From: Hypholoma sublateritium FD-334 SS-4
Lineage: Eukaryota; Basidiomycota; Agaricomycetes; Agaricales; Strophariaceae
DNA length: 64,000 nt
Assembly (NCBI GenBank): GCA_000827495.1
Contig: KN817591.1
Span: 144,082-208,081, forward strand
Direction of reading: 5' to 3'
Shown: piece by piece, positions 34,063-44,991 of the stretch
Numbering within the stretch: the stretch's first letter is position 1
Layout: every line of letters starts with the position of its first letter
Program-made: the position numbers and the translations under genes
The notes under the pieces: generated by a model
Database searches by the model: none
What the model was told of the DNA's origin: nothing
What the model saw: only the letters and a program-made list of their open reading frames with translations

Positions 34063-35411
34063 ATGTCTGCCAAAGCGTTCTATCACAAAGATATTCCTCC
34101 TTATACCCCGGAAATCCCACCAGAGCTGTGGGCTACGATAATACAGGAGGCGACATATGCTGTCGGCGGTTACGAACCTGATCTTATGACGCTAGAGCTT
34201 GGCATACGCGGCAGCTCCATCGACAAAGGGCGATTTCAACAATGGAGAATATCCCTCGTGAGTTCTACGCAGTGTCTATTTGGAGGTCACTGCTACATCT
34301 TATCCCGTAGGTAACCAAGCGGAACATTGCGCGAGTCAATAAGGCGTGGTACGCACTGGTGTCGCCTTTTCTTTACGAGCACATCATCCTCGGACGAAGC
34401 AGGGCCCTTAAGCCTTTGTTGCACGGCATGAATAGATCTGCCAACGCGACAGATGGGCAAATCAACCGTCCTATAGGCTGGTGGACGCAGCGACTGGATG
34501 TGAGCATGCGAGACAACCCAAACAGGAATCCACAGGTGGAGATGGACGCGCTGGCCGGGATCCTCGCCCATCTTCCCAATCTCCGCATTCTGACCTTTTC
34601 GATCACTGGACATCGCTACCGCCAAACACTTCCGTCGAACGTGCTGCATTCACTCGTTTGCCGTGACACCCTGAAAATAGTACACTGGCATACACCCCAT
34701 TTTCCATCCATCAGCAGCTTCAGCGCGTTCCTAAAGGAGTACCCGCACCTTGAATCGGTCAACGTGAATGAAATCATGAATTCCTCGATCCCTCAAATCC
34801 ACCTCAACTCACTGAATACCGTACATGTCCACGGCGTGGGCTTCATAGCGGGCGAGACTCCTACTCTGACGTCGCATATATGGGCTCTCGACCTCCCGGC
34901 CGTCCGCTACGCGACGTACGAAGTGGAATTCAGCGGCAACGATGAACTTCTAGTCCAAGGCTTCTTTTCGGCTGTCGGCCCTCAGTTGAAAGTCATTCAA
35001 CTCAATCAACTTGGCCGTGGTGAAGCTATGGAGGTGGAACTCAACCTGGACGTGACATACGAGGAAATTCTCCAGCACTGCCATGCGTTGCAACAGGTCA
35101 ATGTCCTGTTCAATTCTTGGGACACACTTTGGTTGTTTTACCCTAAATTTCCTACGACGGTCCAAACACTTGTTATCCGTATCCTCAGAGGCCAGCTTTC
35201 CCGAAGCGACATGGGTTTGCTGTTCAACTTATACTTTGAAAATGTAAAGGCTAAAAATCCGGATCTCAAAAAAGTTCAATTGTACAGCGAAATGAACATT
35301 CGGGTCCTCCAAAAGCACCCATCATTTCAAACTTGTTTACTGCGCATGAAGAATATAGGTCTTTCTTTCCTAGACAGCCAGGGGAACATCATGGAACCTG
35401 AATGGTCATGA
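34063..35411 (+). CDS. F-box-like / leucine-rich-type protein, function unknown
   Basis: ATG 34063 opens MSAKAFYHKDIPPYTPEIPP. The N-terminus contains EIPPELWATIIQEATY, which resembles the start of an F-box. After the intron (34258-34310) comes the F-box-like continuation TKRNIARVNKAWYALVSPFL and YEHIIL. The rest is a series of leucine-rich strands and helices (LPNLRILTFSITGH, LNSLNTVHVHGVGF, LDLPAVRYATYEVEF). This is the common layout of agaricomycete F-box proteins that may recruit substrates to SCF ubiquitin ligases. The spliced length is 431 residues with the stop at 35409-35411. The F-box is weak, so the role is an inference. It converges on the DUF3445 gene, with 123 bp between stops. 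Confidence 0.8.
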
Positions 35412-35534
35412 AATATATATGCAAATATCGGTGACTTACAAGGAACCTATCGCTCTGACGAATACTCCGACTGCTGCTCAACAACGTCTCGGTTATTCTA
35501 GTCGATTATCTCATTCCTGTAGCCCATCAGGAAA

Positions 35535-36879
35535 TCACGAGTAGCACTTCGACTCAAGGCCTTGCTCCCACCCCGGATAGAACGGGTTCTCATCCAGCGT
35601 CCGCGCCTTCCATCCACGTGGCACACGCCCTTTCTCCTCCTGCTCCTCCGCCCACGCATCCAGCGCTGGCAGCGCCACATGCAGCGTGTGGTGCGTACCT
35701 TTGTACTCCAAGATCGCAGGCGGGCCCTCGCGCAGGACCGTCGCAAGTAGGCGCGGGACGCGCGGCTCGCGCCGGAGATCCTCCAGCGGCGTGAACAGTG
35801 CCTTGAAGTTGAACACGACCGCGCGCGAGCGTGGGAGGCGGCGTAGCGTCTGCCAGTCGACGCGCAGGTGCACGTCCGCGAGACGCAGCGCGGGGTCCTG
35901 CGCCGCACGCGTGGCCCACTCCGCGTCGCCCGGTTGGAGGTACAGCGGCTGGCCGACCTCGAGCCCCCACGAGCCGCGCTGGATCGGCTTGTCGCACGCG
36001 ACATTCGCGAAGTACCTGCGCATGCGGCCGCGTGCGTCAGCATCCCCATCTCGCCTGGCGCAATCATACAAAGAAGCCGCAGCTCTCCACGCACCGGTCG
36101 ACCGAGCCGCCGATCTTCGTGTAGTCCGGCACGGGCGTGTGTATCTCGTGCAGCGCCTTCCCCATCTTCGTGCCCATGTTCCACCCGATCGCCGAGAGGA
36201 CGACGCCCGCGCGCAGGTGGTAGTGCCCCGTCGCCTTGTCCTCGAGCATCACCGCGAAGTCCTCCGGCACGTTCTCGAGCAGGAAACGCAGCGGCTCGAG
36301 CCGGCGCGTGTCGAAACTCAGCCGGCGCACGCCGTTCCAGAAGCGCCCCGTGCGCGCACTGTACGTGAAGAGCCGCGGGTAGCGCGCGCAGAGGAACTGC
36401 ACGACCATCTCCATGAGCTCGCGGCATGCAGCCTCGGCGCCGGGGCTCGTGGCGAGAACAGCGGCGCGCTCGCGCCGGTAGATCGCGAGGCGTTGCGCGA
36501 TGCGCGCTTCGTACGTCGACTCGAGCTCGAGCCACCAGTCGGGCTCGAAGGCCTGCAACGCTGCATATCCATAATCATCAACACAACGTGCGGTTCGTCA
36601 GCAAGTCAGCCGGATGGGTGGACCGTGCGTACCCATCGTTTGGTGGTATGGGAAGCGGAACGGGCGGTACGGCCGCGGGCGGGCGTCCGCGATGTTGAAG
36701 TTGAGCAGCGGCTTCGGGCGGGGGACACCGGACAGCTTGAAGTAGTCGACGGGCGCGCGGGCGCCCCCGATGCGCCGTACAAAGACCGCGAGAAGGACGG
36801 TGGCGATGAGGATGGTCGCAAGCTGCGGCCAGTTCGCGGCGTCGGCGGAGAGCGAGGGCGTGTTCCAATCCCAGTCCAT
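35535..36879 (-). CDS. Heme-dependent oxidative N-demethylase-like protein (DUF3445/HODM alpha-type), membrane-anchored
   Basis: ATG 36877-36879 opens MDWDWNTPSLSADAANWPQL, followed by one membrane helix (LATILIATVLLAVFVRRIG). After an intron comes the DUF3445 domain: FEPDWWLELESTYEARIAQR, LFTYSARTGRFWNGVRRLSF, then the conserved block LENVPEDFAVMLEDKATGHY and HLRAGVVLSAIGWNMGTKMG. A second intron lies inside GGSVDR/YFANVACDKP. The C-terminal part has VHLRVDWQTLRRLPRSRAVV and FNFKALFTPLEDL. The stop is at 35535. The bacterial HODM alpha subunit is a heme/FAD enzyme that demethylates dimethylamine. Fungal relatives have no proven substrate. The family is recognised with good confidence. An in-frame ATG at 36981 exists but precedes no hydrophobic or conserved sequence. 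Confidence 0.85.
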
Positions 36880-37769
36880 TGGGGCGTGCACTTGGCGCTT
36901 GGCGTGGAAGGGGGTGGTGAAGGCCAGGGGGTGGTTGGGGAAGGAGGGTAAGGAGTGTCCGTCTTTATTTATCGTTATCAACTGAACCTTAAAACGCTAG
37001 TGATTTGCCGTGTGTGAACCTGTGTGAACTGCGAGAGTCCCTTCTATTGATAGTACACGCGCTGCGAACGTTGGCGCAGATTGGCGCTGAGATCGTGGGG
37101 TGGATATGGGCAGTGCTCTACCTATTCTCAGACCAAGTACTGTCGTCTAAACACATAGACGAGACAATAAGTAGATGGTATCTCCGTATTATAATGGTCC
37201 TCGGTCTCGCCACCAACGTCAGCGCAGATTTGTTAGGTTAGTCAACAAATAATTCAAGCAACTTCCTCAGCCTCACTTGGCGCAGATTCAGATTAGCGTA
37301 GAGAATATTATGCGAACTCGCGCTGCATCTTCGACGTCGACTCGCCCTGCCAATCTTTCCTGAACACGACCATAGATAATTAAATAATATTCGTATTAAT
37401 CAAACATCCCCCTCATCAACACCTCCGCCCTCTCCTCTAAACACGATCGGCAGAAAGATGCAAATCTAGAGAAATACGCAGGTATCATACAGGCGCCCCG
37501 GGGAGCCGAGGGAGAGGAAGTAAATTATTTAAGTAAAGAAAAGAGAAAAAAACAACAGGTTCGTGACAAAAGGCAGGCAGGGTACAAGTTAGACAGCCAC
37601 AGCGGCTTCGTGTGTTCGAGAATAGTACAAATCCATGGGTGGTTGGCGTGGCGGTTGGTTGGTTACACAGCGATCGAGACAGACACATACGAAAGAGATT
37701 ATTAGAATAACAGACGCAGGCGCACGTACGGCGCATTGGGGTTCGTTCACGACCCATTCATGATCGGCG
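36880..37769. other. Intergenic spacer
   Basis: About 890 bp between the DUF3445 start and the FHA-RING stop. A 78-codon plus-strand frame at 37005-37241 has a hydrophobic stretch but no family, no splice logic and an ordinary length for chance. The DUF3445 promoter is expected near 36900-37000. Confidence 0.45.
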
Positions 37770-39631
37770 CTAGCGCTTCCGCTTCCCGCCAACCGTCCCG
37801 TCCACGTCCACGCCGTCCATCGCATCTCCGTCCGCCCCCATCATCCCCATCTCCGCCGCTGATCCTCTATCGACGTCCACGAACATTTCCTCGTCCTGCT
37901 CGTCCGTCAGGTCGAGCGGCGACCCGCCGCGATCGCCGCTCCCACTCGGACGCGCATGGGGGACACGCCGCCCGCCCCTCGTGCGAGGCGCATGTAGTCC
38001 CGCGCCGGATGGGCCTTCTTCGACCTCCGTCTCAGCCCCGCCGCCCCCCTCACGATCGTAGCGTACGCCGAGGCCCGAGCCTGCGCGCGAGCCTGGTTGG
38101 AGCTGGTCGCCATCGGCACCGGCAGCGAGCACACTTCGGGTGGCACCGCCCGCGAGGTCCGCATCTCCATCCACATCCAGCCCATCGAGTGCATGAGGCT
38201 TGCCCTCGTCCGCATCATCGATGTCGCCGAGCACCTCGTCGTCATCCAGCGCATCGAAAAGGTCCGCGTCCTCGATCTCGACGTCCTCCTCGAGGTCCGC
38301 AAACGTGCGGCACAGCGGGCACGAGAACGCGGGGTGGTGCGCCTCGAGCAGCGGCCGGATGCACTTGTAGTGGAATGTGTGCGAGCAGGGTGCGATAAAC
38401 AACGCCTGCCGGATGGACACGCTGAACAGGCCTGTGAAAAAAACGTTCGAGTGGTGGTTGGAGTTTTTGTGTGGTAGAAAGGAGGAAGAAATTTTATTAG
38501 GGGGAAAGGGAAAGTGGGAAGGAGGGGGACGCACAGATGCAACAGTCCGGGATGCTCGATGTCTTCCCCCCTGCACCGGGTGGAAGCTTCGCTGCGGGGA
38601 GCTTGCCACCTGCCGCTGGAGCGGGAAGTGCGAGTGACTTGAGGTTCTTGAGTGCATTCGTGCTGCCCACAAAGATCAGTTCCCGCCACTCCAGAAATTT
38701 TCAAAACCACGCACTTGAAGGCATTCGCCCCCGCCTGCCACTCGCGCCCGACCTCGATCCTTATCTTCACACTCTTGTAGATATCCTCCGCACCGCCCTG
38801 GTAGTCCACGCCGAGCTGCAGTATATCCCCGTCCTTGATCTGATGCGGCCTCGACTCCGTGTTCGCGGGGCTCAATCTAACATGGTTGAGGAACGTGCCC
38901 GAGCTGCTCTTCGTGTCCTTGACGAAAAACCTGCCCCCGCGCTCGACCCACACCTCGGCGTGCGCGCGCGAGACGACCTTGGAGCGGAACGCGAGCTTGT
39001 TGCTGCCCAGGGCGTTCACGGCGGCGAGCCCGAGCCCCGAGCGGTCGGTGAAGCGCCCGATGCGCAGCGCGGCGTCGCCCTCGCGCAGGTCGCGCGCAAT
39101 GGCATCGAACCGCAGCGAGCGGCGGGTGTCGAGGTGCGGCACCAGGCGGATGCGGTGTGCTGGGCCACTGGCGTTGGGCCCTGAGGCGCTGGAGGCTGCG
39201 CCCACCGGTGGTGGCGCCGCGCCCGTCGGGAGCGGTGGCTGCGGCTGCTGCTGGCGGTTGTATGGCCCGACACCGAGCACGGCGGCGGCGGTGGCGGAGG
39301 CGGAGATGATGGGGGGTGCCACCACCGCTGGTGTGGCGGCGGCGGCGACGTTGCCCGCAGAACGTCTGCGACGCAACATGGCGGAGAGGGCGCTGGTGTT
39401 GTTCGACGACTGGCCGACGATGGCGGCGACGTTGGGCACGACGGTGCGACGGCGAGCAGCGGCGGAGGTGGGTGACGGCGGCGGGGAGGCGTCACGCTGA
39501 GGATTGTGGTGGTCGGTGTTGAGCTGGATGTGTGACTGTGAGGAATTCCGTGGCCTTCCCCGCAGAAAAGAGCCTAAAATGGTATGTCGCGACGGCGGCG
39601 ATTCACCAGTCCGACTCTGCTGCCCGTCCAT
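37770..39631 (-). CDS. DMA1: FHA-RING E3 ubiquitin ligase, Dma1/Dma2-like
   Basis: Dma proteins are ubiquitin ligases that bind phosphothreonine and act in the spindle-position and septation checkpoints. ATG 39629-39631 opens MDGQQSRTGESPPSRHTIL. A long disordered N-terminus follows, with RRRRSAGNVAAAATPAVVAP. The FHA domain contains ALRIGRFTDRSG, FRSKVVSRAHAEVWVERGGR, KDTKSSSGTFLNHVRL and QIKDGDILQLGVDYQGG, with the phosphate-binding R, S and N residues in place. The RING finger is split by an intron: PDCCIC joins LFSVSIRQALFIAPCSHTFH, then YKCIRPLLEAH and FSCPLCR. An acidic tail (DADLFDALDDDEVLGDIDD) ends with KRKR and TAG at 37770-37772. The FHA-then-RING order is diagnostic. A nine-fold ACG run lies directly upstream of the ATG. 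Confidence 0.9.
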
Positions 39632-39658
39632 CGTCGTCGTCGTCGTCGTCGTCGTCGT
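39632..39658 (-). repeat. (ACG)9 trinucleotide repeat abutting the FHA-RING start codon
   Basis: On the minus strand nine ACG triplets immediately precede and are in frame with ATG 39629-39631. Upstream of them the frame stays open for at least 15 more codons without an ATG. Confidence 0.9.
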
Positions 39659-41981
39659 CGGCGGTGTGAGCTCGGGCACACGGTGGTTGCTGGTCAAGTC
39701 CAAATGGGCTCAACACCGGTAGCCCAGCTGTCAGGGGCCCACGGCCCACCCCCAGTCTGATTATCTTCCGATCTCGCCTGGCCTGCCGACGGTGAAAAAT
39801 TAAATATCCAATGTCTGCCTGTTCTCTTTCGCCGCGCTCTCGGTGCAGCCCGCCGTACGTGCGGTTCAACATCAGCGACGCTGCCCGAATCCTGATCAGA
39901 CTGCTCGCACATACATAATTTGCCAGGCAGAAATATGACTATATATACACTTGCAATCGATGCGAGCCAATGGCGTTCTGAGGCTTTGCGCTTCGCTGGA
40001 CCTGCACCCCCGCGAGACCCGCGAGACCGACAGGGAGCGCGGGCGTGGTCAGGGTGGATACACACGCACGGCCAACGCCGCTCGGTTCATCGTCCTCGCT
40101 GCTGTCGTCCCGAGAGGCAAGCCCAACCCAGCTCTCATCTCGCCACCAACTAGCAATCCGACGTCTACATACGTATCTCTTAAGTACGGCTCCCCGCGGG
40201 GCGGCTCAGCCCAATAGGTAAGTCCCAAATGGACGAGCTTCAACTTGACAATCACTGCAGCTTAATCCGGCTACGCTATCCCCAAGCGCTAGAATTTCGC
40301 TTAAGTGCTCTGCGCACGCACGCACGCACGCTCTTCGGGTTGCATCAGGGCTAGTGCACTCTGTTTTAATTAATTTGATCTATTCTGCTACATGAGGCGG
40401 GATGAAAGGCTCTCGGCCGCGGGCGGACGACTGGGCGTCAATACTTGAATAAGGGTGTGCAGCCGCGCACTGGCGTAGCGCCGGTGCTATCTCGGCGCGC
40501 AATCCCCCACCATAGGTTATTCATACGCTGGACCAGGGCGTTATCTATTCTATGTATAAAATTTCCGATGAAATATGTGCACTTCTGGTGATGCGCACAT
40601 ACCGTGGCACGACCCATCCATCATGCACTGGCGTCGTGCGTCACGACCATCAATAAATCAACGGTGCGACTCGGGGTGCGACTCGGAGGGGAGTGGATTC
40701 GACGCAGGTATCAAGTTGTATTTTTGATGCTCCGACGGACGACTGAAATAATCAGGAGCATCGAGAATATGTCAGCGCTTGAAGGTGTGTTTGTATACAG
40801 ATGATCAAGCGGGTGGCGGTGATATTGATAACTTTTGAATGAGTAGTATCAAAACGTTGATCGATATAAGTACCACCCAACGCATTGCACTCCGTTCTCA
40901 AAATAATTATAATCGTACTGGAGAGCACTTAGAAATACACGCGTCTCGGTATAATGGTATTCGCACACCCCGACAAGAAATAGAATACTGTATTATATCT
41001 TTCCTCCCATAACATTCCCGGAGAAAATAAATCCCCTCTCGCGCAAATCTAGACCCATCCCACTATGCACAGATCGTCCATGTTTAATCAGCACGTCCCG
41101 CTCATCAGCAAGATATCAGAGAGAAGATCGCGCCATCTTCCAAGAGCGCCATCTTCCATGATCTAGTCTGAGAAGATAACCAGAATCATGGTCTAGCCTT
41201 CTCTACTAGATAGGAAGAGAAAAAATAAACCTGTTTTGCGGCCGTTGAGAATCTTGATCATGAGAGGAGTGCCTGGGGCGCTGGCACCGCGGCGTGCTTT
41301 GAATAACTTGATTTTACGTAGTACTTAGTATCCTCAGCTTGACCTCAGAATTTTAATATAGGGGAGTGTGGCGTGCAAGTCGCGCTTCGCGCAGTTGTCG
41401 GACTCGCGTCGCATACTCATCCTCCGAGTCGGTCACTATCTGTGCGGTACACAAAACACAAGCATTGCACAACGTACGCACGAACGATGGGATAAAGCTG
41501 GCTGAGTTTTTCCCAACAAAATTATTCGCAATATAATTACATAGCTGGACAGCTATACTATTGATACCATTTACGATTTACCAAGAAATAACCTGTCCCG
41601 CTCATGTCAAATAAATTTCACAGATGCTCGCCAGTGTACCTCATTAATTACTCGTTAAGATCTGAAAGGTGGCCTGCCAGGCCACCGACGCGCCGTTGAT
41701 CCTCATATTTAGTACTCAATCCCGAGCCACTCACGCAGCCGCTGCCCATGCTCTATTAGTAGTACTAATTAAACTCTGACTCCTTCGGCTGAGCTTCTAT
41801 TCTTTGAAGATAGAGAACAGTATTCCAGTACCATCCAGCGCACCCTACTTTATTTATTTAATTCCTGGCATATTTGAGTCACAGACAAAGTAAGCATCCC
41901 ACGAAGACCAGATAGTTAACGGTCGTTTTCACGTCGAATCTCACAAAACGACTCGGAGGACCCCATTAGCCGGGCGTACTA

Positions 41982-42013
41982 AGAATCTGACAAACGCAGA
42001 ATCTGACAAACGC
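41982..42013. repeat. Two adjacent copies of a 16-bp unit
   Basis: The unit AGAATCTGACAAACGC occurs twice head to tail about 140 bp before the old-yellow-enzyme start. It is exact and short, consistent with replication slippage; a regulatory role is unproven. Confidence 0.85.
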
Positions 42014-42149
42014 AGAAATATTTTAGTCTTATCATAGTAATAACCGTTCCGTGTACACCCCGGCTGCTAGCCGGCCCCCATACCCGATCCTCCAAAAACC
42101 TCCCGCCAGGCCTCCGATGCGCCATCCCCACCCACCCTGAAAACACACC

Positions 42150-43567
<1,418 letters not shown>

Positions 43568-43917
43568 AACAATCATGCCTGAGATAATCATATATGCCTC
43601 AGAAGTTATTCTATCTGCACTAGACTTGCTGAAAAATTGTATTTGACAAAATATCTGACATCTGTTACTTCTTTTTTGTGCCCCCCTTATGTAGAACGCC
43701 CGCAAATCGAGCTGGCAAAGAATTAAGCGCCCAAACTATTGTGGCACATCACGTGTCCATAGCTGTGATGCAACCAATGACGCACAAGCAACTAGGCGCC
43801 CGCGAGGATGCGATCCGCAATGACACCGGACCAGCATCAAATCGCAGCTCCGATGTCTTTCCCTCCTATTCCCTTATAGGTCAAAAGGGCTACAAAAGGC
43901 GGTACCCCATTGATGCC
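43568..43917 (+). promoter_or_regulatory. Intergenic promoter region of the hemerythrin gene
   Basis: This 350-bp gap contains a palindromic CACGTG E-box at 43750-43755 and CCAAT at 43774-43778, about 140-170 bp before the first candidate ATG. Both are common fungal promoter elements. Their use here is inferred from position only. Confidence 0.35.
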
Positions 43918-44814
43918 ATGCAATACCGCAACTCTGCAGCTCGTCTCCTCAGCACTGCGTCCTCTGGAATAGTACCCCGACGCCCCCGCACGTTTATATT
44001 ATCGCCTTTGAGCACACGCATTCAAACTATGGCAACGCACACGACTAGCATCCTGGACGCCGTTGCGGACGACCACCAGGAGGTGCGCAATCCTGCTATG
44101 TCTCAGTCATATTGCGTAAAACGATACTCAACAACGGGCGTGGATTTAGATGTACACCTATTACGACCAGTATGTGAAGAACACAGGAGACGCCGACGCC
44201 CAGGATCGCTGGGCGAGGCAGTTGACCTGGGAGGTCGCCCGCCACGCCGTAGGAGAGGAGCTCGTCGTCTACCCACTCATGGAAAAGCATCTCGGCGCCG
44301 AGGGGAAGAAGCTGGCCGACGAAGACCGCGCAGACCACCAGGTAAATTGCTTACCCTAGGCGTCTTGTTTCTGATGTACCAACGAGGTGCAAAATTAATT
44401 TCCCGTTAATAGAAAGTGAAGGAGCTTCTATACCAGCTAGAGGGGCACACCGCCGGGACGAAGGAACACGCGGGCATTCTCAAGGCTGTCATCGAGCACC
44501 TGCGGCCGCATAACGACAGCGAAGAGCAGAAGGATCTACCGCTGCTCATGAAGGCAATTGGGCCCGAGGACTCGGCGAGCGCTGCGGTTAGCTTTAAGCG
44601 CACGAAGAAGTTCGTGCCTACGCGGTGGGTGATTTCATGGTCTCTGTGCCGTACATTTGGACTGACAGAGAAGCAAAGGGCGCATCCAGGGGCACCAGAC
44701 AAGCCGCCGTTCGAGACGCTAGCTGGGTTGATGACGGCGCCCGTTGACAAGCTCAAAGATATGTTCGCACAGTTCCCAAGTCAGGAAGAGAAAGATGCCG
44801 CTTCGAAGAACTGA
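43918..44814 (+). CDS. Hemerythrin (HHE cation-binding) domain protein
   Basis: Hemerythrin-like domains bind a di-iron centre and sense or store O2, NO or iron. Two starts are possible. ATG 43918 gives MQYRNSAARLLSTASSGIVP, which is arginine/serine-rich without acidic residues, like a mitochondrial presequence. ATG 44029 gives MATHTTSILDAVADDHQE. The metal-ligand pattern is visible: VADDHQE, ARHAVGEELVVYPLMEKHL, DRADHQKVKELL, and IEHLRPHNDSEEQKDLPLL. Introns begin near 44083, 44342 and 44625. The last joins PTR to AHPGAPDKPPFETLAG. The C-terminus has KLKDMFAQFPSQEE and the stop is at 44814. A TATA-like TTTATATTA at 43993-44001 would fit transcription from the second start. Family assignment is firm; start and location are not. 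Confidence 0.85.
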
Positions 44815-44991
44815 ATCGGCGTAACACCCATCTACCGCACTTCTGACTGTGGTAATTCCAATAGTATTCCGCCTCCCAATTATAGTGAACAAGTTTCGTT
44901 TGATGGGTCTAGCAAATGCTACAAATGTATTGATAAAATTACATGTCTGATGAAGCAAGAAAGAAGTCCATGCGAAATAATGAATAATGAA

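Larger units (their letters stand above)
39632..42149. other. Gene-poor stretch, 2.5 kb
   Basis: This lies between the divergent FHA-RING and old-yellow-enzyme genes. The longest frames (about 60-120 codons near 39694-40255 and 40604-40804) have no motif. There is a short CGCA run near 40316-40331, an AT-rich part (40830-41650) and a small direct repeat at 41982-42013. No RNA gene is convincing. Confidence 0.5.

Noticed and set aside
35686..36951. A 421-codon open frame on the + strand
   Set aside because: It is antisense to the DUF3445 gene, arginine-rich and free of any motif. Long antisense frames are expected in very GC-rich codons.
37005..37241. A 78-codon + strand frame with a hydrophobic stretch
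   Set aside because: It is short, isolated and without a family. It lies in the spacer upstream of the DUF3445 gene.
40938..40975. A tRNA-like start (GTCTCGGTATAATGGTATTC)
   Set aside because: It resembles an acceptor and D-arm, but there is no matching anticodon stem, T-arm or acceptor complement downstream.
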